The notes beneath the pieces were generated by a model. The model did no database searches. It worked only from the letters and a program-made list of their open reading frames with translations, and was not told where the DNA came from. Source: Apus apus (taxonomy: Eukaryota > Chordata > Aves > Apodiformes > Apodidae). From it: a DNA stretch of 64,000 bases. This document shows, piece by piece, positions 50,601 to 62,600 of the stretch; within the stretch, counting starts at the first letter, position 1, and the number at the start of each line of letters is the position of its first letter. The stretch is from NCBI RefSeq assembly GCF_020740795.1, contig NC_067291.1, positions 14,884,780-14,948,779 on the forward strand, written 5' to 3'. The position numbers and the translations under genes were made by a program.

Positions 50601-53600
50601 AAATTACAAATAAACAGATGCCCACAGTGTTTCATGGAATGTGTGAAAGGAGTATGACACATCTTAGAAAACGTTTACATTTCGTTCTGAAAATAAACAT
50701 CTCACCATCAGATGCAAATTAACAGCTATTTTAGCCCTAAATATCCCTAGTGGGACAAAACATATTTGGAGCTTTTCTGCTATGTGCAATCCCATTTTGA
50801 AGATGATTACAGGGGTATTAAAAAAGAAAACCACAGTGTATATTTTAGCAGTTTCATTTCAACAGTTTTAACATTAGTTGTTTAGAATAAGTTTGGTAAC
50901 TTTTAACAACATTATTTTTACATATTCATTTGATTAATCTGCTTTGTTTTCACCAGCAGTAGTCATAATAATATTTCATAAATTTACTGAAACAGGATAT
51001 TCCTTTTCAGTATAATACACCTTGTCAGAAAGAGCTTTGTTTATTTGCTAAGGATAATCATATGAAGAGTCATAAAAATTGTATTTTTTAATGGAAGGCA
51101 CAGAGTTTTTGGAGAAATATTGTAGAAATTTATATCTTCAAGTGCTTTTAATCACCTCTCAGAGGACTAAATATCATATTTGCAAATGTAGAGCAATAAA
51201 GACATAGTAAGGGTGAAAGATGGTGTTATAGTAAAGTTTATAAAAATATAAAAAATTCAGGGCACAGAGCATGAGAGTTCCCAGCTCCCCAGAGCTGCAG
51301 TTGTTATCAACATTTCACAGCTCAGTAAACTGAGACAAGAAGATTTTTAAGGGCTTTGCTCATAACTGCAAAACAGCCACACCGATGCTGAGAATAAAAT
51401 CAGTCTTTCAGGAAGGCAGCTTCTTTTTTCTTCTTATGATTTAATAATAATATTTGAAGAAGGGCATCATCTTACAGACTTTTAACCTGACAATGTTAGA
51501 TAAAAGAAAATAAAAAGATCCTATTCGTAATTATGCAATTATGTAGCAATTATGTAGTCTGTGTGAGCTAGGTTAAATAGGATGTGTAACAATATCCCTG
51601 CTTCTAGTTCTGAGAAGAGGATGTTTTATTATCATCAGCTGTGATAAAATCTGGCCTCAGCTTCTCACTGACCTGAATTCACCTGATATGACAGTAAATC
51701 CTAATCCCCTCAGCAGAGCTTTGTGGCTTTTCTCTATTTCTCTTTTCTTTTTCCTTTTCTGGATAAGTGCAGATAAGATGAGCCACAACTCCCTTGCTTT
51801 TTTGGGGCTCGTGGTTGCCTGCTTTGCACCTCCAAGGCCATGGATTCCTAACATGGCAGCTGGTAAAACCCTGGTGAGATCCACTCATGCCCACAGCCCA
51901 AGCATCCGGCATGAGTTCCTGGCTGCTAATTTTTTGGTCTTCAGCAAAATCTCTTCCAAAGTCCAAAGACAATCATCACCCCAAGAAGTAGGGTTATATT
52001 ATGAGAATGAAGGTGGTTTTGTGATTTGGGAACACCCCACATCTTGTGCAGGTCTAATATCAGGATGGATGTGTCCCCATTTGTAAACACTGGGGGAACT
52101 TCATCTGACGTGAGCCAGCACGAACGGGCTTTGGTTTAGTGACAAGGGATTTGTTTGGCTTCCTCTGCTACAAACTTTGCTATAGCGTAGGGGTTGGGTG
52201 GGGGGAACCAGATGGTCCCATGAATATTGTAGTGATGGACAAGTCCCGTGGGGGGGCTGTGAAGCCATCTGAGTGTAAACAGGTACCCACGCTGTGCTGG
52301 CAGCACTGGCTGCCGCGTTTGCGCCTTGCCTGGCAGGGCTGCGTCACAGCCTGGAGTCACACACCCACCTTTGGCTGCAATGTGCAGAATCCCCTCAGTC
52401 TCAGCAGCCAGATTCACGCAAACTCCATGCCCAGATCTCCAGAAACAGAAAGCTGCCTCTCACAAGGGTGATCAGTTTCTCAGTGGCAGAGCCGTTATCT
52501 GGAGATGAAGTTTCTCAGCTTGTCCTAAGGCAAGTGCTATGAGACTGCTCTTTCATTTGATTTCCTTTTACAAGGTCAAGGAGGTTCATGGGGAAAGCAC
52601 TAATAAGCCTGCAAGGAAAAGCAGATTAAAAATTTCAGGAAGAAAAGGAAAAAAGGCCACTCAACCCTTTGTTCATCCTCTGTTGAGACCATCCCCTGAC
52701 TGGGACACACTGGCCATTGTTAGGGAATGAGACAGTCAGGACTACCACTGATTTATTCCTCTCTTTAATTCACTTACACACAATTGGATCCTGTGCTTTG
52801 CCTCGTCCATCTCCCAAATTGTCCAGACCTGACTCTCAAAAATTGCTTCTTGTATAACCGATCCTACGCTGGTAAGAGTGTCTGGATTTCCTTTTTATTA
52901 CAGTTTGAACTGCAAGATATATAACATCCTAATCTTTTTGGGTTGTCCAAATGCTTTCCCCTTTCAAAAATCTTCCCTCTTACTGTACTGACAGAAGCCT
53001 GAGCTTTGAAGGTGGGTAGGAGCTTCCACATTGCTTTGGTCACTGGCTCCAAGCAGATCTTTTAGCAGAGGTGAGACAACTCTGCACCTGGACCCAGGCA
53101 GCTTCTTCACTTTCATGACAGCCCCAAGGACTCTGGGACTCATTTTTCTCATTGAATTGGGTTTTTTTTTTCAGCTCAAACTTTCAATTTATTCTACAAG
53201 TCTTTGTCCTGACTTGAAAGGGGTCATTTTCAGATGTGCCTATTTTTAAAGAAATTTATTTCCATTAACTGTTAATGAAAGAAGTTCAGAGATTTATGTA
53301 AATGTTGAATGTTTTGTTTTCCTTCTGAAACTCTTACTTCTGATTACACTGAAATAGTAAAAAGACAGTTCAGCACACAGACATGTACTGTATCTCCCTT
53401 TCTTTATTTCTTTATTCCTAGAACTTCAGCTTTTAAGACCACAATTTCTGTTTAACATGGAGCACACAACTTCAATGAAGGCTAATAGATTTCTTGGTGA
53501 CAAAATGTTGTACATGTTACCTCTTGTCTAGTGAGAATCAGCCCAGTCCGTGGTCACATAGTTTCCTTATAACTTCAGCATTGCATGAGTAATAACCAGT

Positions 53601-56600
53601 AATTTATTGTTAGAAATTCTGCTCTTTGGTATTCTAACAATTTTATGGGAGGCTATTGCAGACTTCCTCACAGGCATTCATTATACTCCATTGTTTGGAA
53701 TAGTCTGCAAATATTGGTTTATTCAGAGTTACCCATAACATTTCACCTTGCAACTGCCTGTGTTAATTTGGAAACTGAGCTCTCCTAGCACAATCTAGGT
53801 CTGCATGGTTTGAAGCTGATATTTGAAGTCAAGTAACTGGTAGAGACTGTTGTAATGTTGTTCCCTAGAATATTTAGCAGACAGAAGTAACACAGCAGAA
53901 GAAATATTAGTGATAACTTTTCTTGGTCTAATTCTTCTTAGAATTTGAGTTTCCTTGATACAAACTGGATCTTTTTCAGATGTAACCATCACTGTGTTCT
54001 CCAGAAGACACTATCTCCTACATGGAGACTGTAAATAGCTACTCCACTCCTCCCTGGGTCCCTGCCTTCTTATTGTTAATCCAGGGCACTGCATTCTGCA
54101 AAGTCTGTTCTGCACCTTGGGTCTCAAGACCCATCAGCTGGCAGAGTGTTGTATTGCAGTTGTCCCAAAAGTTTTGATGATATTGGCCAGAACATGCAGT
54201 CTTCCCAAAAAAGACCTCTCCATCATAGTAAAGTGTCCTGCTGGTTTTGTTTCAGCTCTGTAGTAAACATTTCTATAGCTGGGATCCTTCCCCTCAGAAA
54301 CTGGCCAAGCAGACAGTCTCTGGTCATTCCCGAGGTTTCCTTTACTACAGATTTTCACTGCTTTAAATTTCTAATGGACAACGTATCCAGTGGCTTATCT
54401 CATGTGATAACCATTTGAAGCTGCATCTTGTGAGTGAGTTTGTGCTGTTCACAGATCCGCTGTCTTTTATCTTGCTCACTGTTTGACGGATGCTGTCTTG
54501 CAGAGATAGAATCTTCCTTTCTATCACAGATTTGGGCTCCTCAGTCAGAATCTGAAGGGATTTGTCCAGAAAAACAGCTCCACACCACTTCTTGATGCCT
54601 GGTTTCAAACACTGTCATGTCCCATGCCAAGCCCTCTCTTCCCATGACCATAGATCTGGCTGTGCTGCCACCAACCAGGGTGCTCACTGGTTAGAAGACA
54701 GTAACAATGTCCTCCATCTCCTCCTGACCTGGGATGTTTTCTGTTACTAAAGAGGATTTGGATGAACATCTGCTATCCAGGGATTTTCTCCAGGCTGGAG
54801 TCGGGGGCGAGGGGGGGAAGTCAAAACCAGCAGTCTGCCAGATCATTATTTCTTCCACCTCAGGGTTTGGAGGAGTGAGCTGACTGGTGCTGTGAGCTGC
54901 TTGTAGGGTGGTGGAAGGGCTCAGGGTCAGGTGGGTGGCTGTGATGTACCAGGCATATAATGACTTCTGTCTGCTGGCCATGATCAGGGCTGCTTCATTA
55001 AATATAGCTCAGGAGCAAGGGTAAAAACATGAAGTCTTACAGCCCTGCATTATGATTCTTCCTTCAGAAAGATTTTCAACTGAAATAGGTTTTTTTTGCC
55101 TCAACTCTCCCTTGTGGTTTGCTCTTCATCAAGCAAGCTGGAGGCCAAAGTTAATAGAGAAAGAGATCCCAGAATCTCAGGTGTGTATGTCTTCTCTGAG
55201 TGCTGCAGATTGATATCTGAAACCTTTTCACACCTTCAGATCATTTAACCAAGATAACTGGGGCCAGGAGGACAGGGCAGGGGATGTGAGTATTAATTCA
55301 CAGAGCCACGTGCTTCTGGGGTAGGTACAATTGTGCTGGCACAATCCTGTGTCATGGTTCTGGTAGAAAGGCTGTTAAGAGGCAAGAATGGAGTTGTTTG
55401 ACTTTGGCAGACACAATCCTGATTGCCCCCTAGACATTGTGTGGATAGAAGAGAAAGCAGAACTGTTCAGAGAGGTGACCCCACTGCTCTGCTGTGGAAT
55501 GGGGAGATTTTAGAAGTCTGAACTTTTCCACTTCTGATCAACATGAGACAAACATCCCTCAGATGCTGCAGTGGCTCTCTTCTGCATAACTTTTAATTTA
55601 GTATGTGTTGCAAATCAAGTGCAAGCATTTGCAATTGAAATAATCAGCTGCCAAAGAGCTTTCTGCATGAGTCCTTAGCTGGCTTTGGAGGAGGGCAACT
55701 GATCCTCTTGTTTAATCGTTAATGAATTGTAAAAGCAGTCATTGTCACCTTGATTCTCAAGTGATGGGTTTGACAGAACAGGTGCTGGGGAAGATGTTGG
55801 CTCTCTAGAGTAGTCAACACTTGGTTCAAGGTCAGGATTGACCTTCCAAAGGGACGTTCTTCAAGCATGCCTGAAAAATGTTACTTTAACTTCATTTCTT
55901 CATTCAGCAGGGTGGAATGTTTCCTATTAGGGAGCAGTATTTACCTACTCAGCATCCTTTGCCTTCAGTGGCAATGAAAGCCTGTCTCTTTTTGGTCTTG
56001 CCTCTTATGGGCTTTTTCATAGGAGCCTTGAAGACACATGTTCTGGCCTGATCACTTCCATCTTTCATGGCTCAAATGAATGAACAGAGATTTGTTCACA
56101 AACTAGCCTAAATCAAAAATCTGAAGTTCAGAGGCCAATATAGCCTTCAAAGACCTGGCCCATGTGCTGCCAGCTGCTGTACTGATCAATTCCCAAATGT
56201 TACTCCTTAACAGCAGTGGAAATAATTTGTCTCTAGCTGATCAATTTTTCCAACCCTCCGGCACTGATTGCTACTAGATTTTAAATGCTTAATGTCTGAA
56301 CCTGCTGTTCTTTCATATCATAACTCCTGCAGGCTTCAGCAGCAATTTTGCCAGCAAAAGGATCATAGCTTGTGGTTCTTCATAGGACTATTACTCACTG
56401 AAGTCTCTACATCTGAAAAGCAGATAAAATAAATGAAAAAAAAATATTCCTGGACCTTTGAACACTATTAGTTAATGCTATTTACACTAGTACATGCAAA
56501 AAAGAAAAGGCAGTATAATAGCTGGCCTGTCTGGTGTCTGTGTTAGTAGAAGAACCAAGGATGACCGATGTGTCTTCTAACAGTTAGAAGTTGCAGAAGT

Positions 56601-59600
56601 CAGAGTTGCAAGCACATAGTAAGTTGGGTACAAGAAACCTATTTGGAGAAGAAAACCATTCTCTCTTATTCAGCCTGGCAGTAAACATAGTCACTGACAC
56701 TTATCTTTTGAGGACCCCATAGTAGATGACCTAATGAAGACAAGTGAAAAAGAAGAATTATTTGTCTTAACAATGACTCTATAAGGTTATCACCTCCATA
56801 GAGCAAACTGTCAAGACAAGCAGTAGGTTCTCCCTTGTCCTGAAATTTTCAGATCAAGACTCTACTCTTTCTGTAAGTTGTCCTTTAGTTAGGTGCAAGG
56901 TTTTGGCTCACTATCAAAGGAAGTAGCTGTGCTACACAAGGTCAGTCTTGCTAATGGAGAGATCCCTTCAGATAAAGCTAGGAAAAGCAGAGAGTGAAAG
57001 AGATTGTATACTGCAAAGGAAGCATGGGTACAATAGGTAACCTGCAAAGAGATTTATTCATGCTTTAGCAGTCTGCTCTCACAGCTTTCTGAGTATAAAC
57101 AGCAACCAGACAGGGCGTTCTCCCTACTCATCCTCAGTCTCGTTGTGCTCAGGGGGGGCAGTGGAGACTTCTGTGTATCATTGGTGGCACATAGCTGGGA
57201 CATGTGCATCCTAAGCTGCTTATGTCTGGCCATTGCTTACGTGCGGGGGATATGTGAGTAGTGAAGTTGGGAAAGAAAGATGTGGATCTGATCAAAAGAG
57301 GGTGTGACTGTACTGCATGCTGCAGTGCAGAGGGGAGCCATGTAAGTTCATGGGCAGAAGATGGAGAAAGTAAGTACCAGCAATGGATTGTGTTTCTGGC
57401 ACCTGAGACAGATAATTTGAGGGGGATGAGGGTATCTCTGCTTTATTGTGCAGTACACTAGGTTGATATCAGCTGCCATACAGGTGCTTTAAAAGCTACT
57501 TCTGTATTGCATATTATTTCTCCACAGTTACCAAACTCACTGCCTCTCTGTCTCTATTCTAGGCTTGATAGTCTACTTAGGAATGATGGTGGGGGCTGTC
57601 ATGCTGGGTGGCCTTGCTGATAAACTGGGAAGAAAGAAATGCCTCATCATATCACTTGCAATCAATGCTGCCTTTGCCTTGATCTCCTCCTTCGTCCAGG
57701 GATACGGATTCTTCCTTTTCTGCCGCCTTATCTCAGGCCTCGGGTGGGTAACTGATGAATCTGTCCCATATCCTAGAGGAATCCTATCACAGCTCAGCAG
57801 TGTTGGAGCATAGGGTGGGAAGGCTGCTCCAGAGGTGCATCTCTGGTACCGAGCTGGGACAGCACTGCTGTTAAGCACATGTAGTTGTGTTACCTCCCTC
57901 TTGACCCTGAAAGCATTAGCAGTAAGAAAGTGTGGTCATTGACATTCCTCTGGTACTGCCCAAACTGTGCAGAAAAGCAAGTGAGAATGATAAATGTCTA
58001 CTTCATTTTACAGTCCTGACTGCCTAGGCCCCCAATGAGATCCTCAGCCATTCCCATCACCTGCCTGTGTTTTGCCTCCTTAAAACCAGTGATTGCAAAG
58101 TAACAACAGAGATGTTGAGATGAAGAGCAGGGCATTACACTGGTTTTATGTAAGCTCTGAAACTTAGCTTTCAGAGCATGAGAAAAACCTTGTTTATCTT
58201 TGCTGTCTAAGACCAGTACAGCCAAAGAGAGACTGGCATTTTTCCTGCAGGTCTCACTTTTGTGCAGCATGTCTGTGAATGTGACCTTCCCACTTTATAT
58301 GTGCAAGCCTAAGTACAAAGACATCAAAGAAAACTCTTACCCTTCCCATGTGTTGTTTTTTTTCTCCTCAGTATTGGGGGATCCCTCCCCATTGTGTTTG
58401 CCTATTACTCTGAATTCCTGTCTCGGGAGAAGAGGGGGGAACATCTGAGCTGGCTTTGCATGTTCTGGATGATTGGTGGCATTTTTGCATCAGTGATGGC
58501 ATGGAGCATCATCCCACATTACGGTAACTGTTTCATGCTGTTGACTTTTGAGAACATCACCTTCGTGCATCACTACATTACCCCCAAAACCCACACAGAG
58601 AACATTAGTCAGTCCTTACACACTCCAACACAAACAATCCTGAAAATAATAGAAACCTGAAGTGCACACAAAAGATCTGATAAATTGACTGCATGATAGA
58701 TTGACTGGTGCTAAAGCTGTAAACAAGACTGATGAGGGCTTTGCATATAAAGCTTCAAATACACCCATTGGATTATACTGCCAGAGCCTGTGCTCTTAAT
58801 CAAAATGTCAGCGTGTGCAGGGAAAACTGGACTGAGATTATATCACAAACATTCATCCAGTTATCATAAATAAGTAACTTAAATCAGGGTATTACTGGGT
58901 GCTATGAATAATAGCAGTGAGGACAGCACATGCTCTTTTCCTTAGCAAAGGGTAAACACTCCTGGGGCTGAGTCTCTGGTGATGTGTCTTGCCAGCATGC
59001 CATGTCCTGGAGTCACATCTGACTTCACCTAACTGGGTTGAGGAGTGGAATGGGTTTCCTGCCCAGAGCTGGAAATGGGAGAAAAAAAGTAGATGGGTGG
59101 ACTCTGAAATGTAATTGTGCTCTGAGGAGCAAAAATCTGCATGTTACATGGTGTTCCTCATAACTCATATAAATCTTAGGAAAACATCAGAAGCAAATAC
59201 CTACTGGAAAAGATTAATTCCATCAGTATTCAGTAGCACCAGCTGTTTGCAAAATCCTGTTTGAGGAAAGTAGGACAGACCACAGAGACCATGAAGAAAA
59301 ACACTAACATTTACCTATCTGTCCATTAATTTTTACTGTGTTTAAAGTAGACCCAGTATAAACTCAGTTAATGCTTTTGATTGATACGACAGGGACTGTT
59401 GGAAAAAATAGGCAAACAAACTGCATAATGGTGTCAGGTTGAAATAATTCCCTTATCTGCAACCACATTTGCTCTAAAAAGCCCTTATTTACATTACATT
59501 TATTTTTCTGATGAGTTTTTGATGTTGTATTTTCATAATTTCTCTTTTATTTCCCAAGTTCCCCTACTATTTTGGAACTTTGGAAAATGAGTAGAACACT

Positions 59601-62600
59601 GTGACTGACTTAGATGAGACCTCTGCAAAATCATTGCTTGATTATTTACTTTATATGTGAATAAAAATGTTTATAGGAAAAATTCCTTCTGAGACATGAG
59701 CCTAGGGAAGTAATGGAGCAAAGTAAGAATGATCCTGTACCTTTTAGTCCTTAGGAGGGGAATACCTGACCTGCTCAGACATCAGGAAAAAAGCAGGAGA
59801 AGGAGAATCTCAAATTCAGGATTGGACTTTGGTTCCTCTAAGTTTGAATCCCAGCTAAGATTTTGTAGGTCTGGAAAAAAAATAAACTTGCTTTCCTAGC
59901 TCACTTCCATAAAAAGTGAAATGCATGTGTGAGGTACGAGATGGAAAGGAGCTGTCTCTAACATGCCTCTCAAATCAGAGACAGTTTAACTTTGTAAACT
60001 TTGTGTAATATCACTGTGTAGCAATGAATTATGGCCCTGATTCCTCTACCTTTTCCCAGCCTTTCTTGCCTGCAGCTGCATGGAGCTATTCTTATCACCA
60101 GATGATTTCTAAACCCAAAGATAAAAGAAGGTTTTCAAAAGGCAGAGCCTGAGCAAGTATGTTCCATTTTCTGCATTGAACATGAACTGACTTGCTCTTA
60201 TCTCCTGGGCATGCCATTGAGCCTCTGAGAGCTGTCATTACTAAGAATAGCAAACTTTCAACCTGTCCTCATGTCATGCAGAGCTACGAAGTTCAGAGCT
60301 GCTTTTGGAGAGAAATAATCAGAATGCCTGGTTAGTGGTTTTACTTTTTGGCTCTTGCTGTTTCCAGGCTGGGGGTTCAGTATGGGAACCAAGTACCACT
60401 TCCACAGCTGGAGAGTCTTTGTACTTGTCTGTGCTCTGCCCTGTATCGCCTCCCTGGTGGCACTGAAATTCATGCCTGAAAGCCCCCGGTTCTTGCTGGA
60501 GGTAAGTTGATTCATCTGGATGTTGCAGTCTGATGTTAGCAGAGGACAGCTGGTCCCTAATGTGTCACCATCTCTCCTTCTTTGTCCCATCAAACACACA
60601 TTGCACAACCTCAGAGGCAAAACCACTCCTACATGTCTACACTAGCTCCACAAATTGCTTAAATCATGGCATCTACAAACTATAGAGTCAATCAACGATG
60701 GTTAGTATTTTACTGCCAAATGTGGTACAGAAAGGAGGTGGTGAGTGCTGGGAATTTTAAAGTCCAACAAAAGCATTTTGAAAACATCTCTCAAAGTTTG
60801 AGCATGTAACTACTGAATCCTGGTGGAAGAGCAAAGGACAGACAACATTTTACTAAGTAAAATACCTACGTCTTAGAGTGCTTAAGCAACTATTCTTTAT
60901 TCCCATGCCAGAGATGAGAAATGTGGCCATACCTACCTCAAGTTAGCCCTGCAAGTCTTTATCAGAGGTGGGATAAGAGCTGAGGTCTCTTCATCCATCT
61001 CTTCTTATTTCATCTGGTTTTAAAGCTCTGTTCCTGAGTCCTCTCCTGCCTTAGGCAGTATTAGGGTAACTCCTTTCTACGGTGCTGAGATGTTGTGCTC
61101 TCTGAACACAACCTGTGCTTTCAGGTCTCTGCTTAATGCAGTCAGTGCTGTGTGTGTTGCTTCACTATGTAGGACCCATAGAATTGGTTTCTCTAGGCTT
61201 TGGTAAGTTGCAGAGCTGGGATCTCCAACATTTGTTTTCCTTTTCTTTGTTTTTTTTTTTTTCAGATAGGTAAACATGATGAAGCTTGGATGATCCTCAA
61301 GCAAGTTCATGACACCAACATGCGGGCCAAGGGAGAGCCAGAGAGGGTGTTTACGGTGAGTTTAAGGAAGCAATCATTGTGTAAAAAGGAAGGCTGGACA
61401 TGCATTCCTTGGTGCAGCATAACTCCAGTTTATTCATCCTTGAGTGTCTTTCAATAGGACCTCCCCCAGCCATCAGAAAAAGGAGTCTGAGATACACTTT
61501 GTGCATTAGAAGTTAGGTGCCAGTCGGTTTTTTTCAAGAATTAGTCAATGCTGTGAATTGCAGTGAGTACTCCTCATTTCTGTTGTTACTCTGCAGCATA
61601 TAGACCAGTGATTTTCCAATTACACACATCCTTAATTGGTCTGCTGTAAGAGACCAAAACCAAATAAGAGAGTATTAGTCATGTGGGATAGCTGAGTCAC
61701 TCCTTTCTCCATTCTGGCTTCTAATCAAACTCTTTTATTTTGGAAAAGGTCACACCAGTGGACTTCATTAATATTAAAACCAGGTAAAATGTGTGTGCTG
61801 GGGTTAGTTGCAAGTTACTATATTTCAGTAGTAAACTCCCAGTGAGCTAGTCAGGGATTAGGACTTGATTTGTATTTTTAAAGATGAGAGGACACATGCT
61901 CTTAAAGAATGGGGAAAAGGAGATACGGTTGTGTGTAAAATGTCTTTTTGAAGAGAAAGGAGAGCAAGGCTTTGTGTTCACAAAGTCTCTCATGAAACAG
62001 GGCTTCTCAGGATTGATCCTTCAAGAAAATGAAGGATTAAGATCTGTGCATGAGAACTGTGTGCAGGTTCAGGTAGGAACCTAATGAGCATATGTTATTT
62101 TTAGGCTACCAAGCATTTGACTAATTGCTGTAATACTGAGCTGGGCTGGCCAGTCCTGATGTGTGGAGGGGTGAAAAGAGGACAAGGACTCAAAAATATA
62201 TATATACACCTTTCTAAGTAGAACACTGTGAGAGTCTGAGCTGAGTAGGAGGATGAAGAAGCAGCTGCACAGCACCCGTTCGTGCTCATTACTCCATCCA
62301 ACAGTGCCCTGACTGCTTCAGCATGAGCTGATCCCAGAATGGTGCCTGGAGGCACAATGTGCTGGCTGAACCAAGATTACTGACATCCCTTGGCATGGGT
62401 GGATGATCAGTGCAGCTGGTGTAGCACAAACTGTCAGATTTTGTGCTTTTCTGATAGGCCAGAAGTTGCCAGGTTTTGGTGAGTCAGCTGTAACCGGGAC
62501 AGTTCCCAGAGCTGACTTTTAAATGGTGCCAGCAAGAGGAACAGGGAGGCTCCACAGCCCAGCCAAGGTGCTCATCCACACTTAGATTTATTCAGTGATT

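Noticed and set aside
51688..52086. 132-codon open frame on + in intron 2, with a hydrophobic start
   Set aside because: The hydrophobic segment comes from a T-rich stretch; it does not join the SV2B frame and has no relative that I know.
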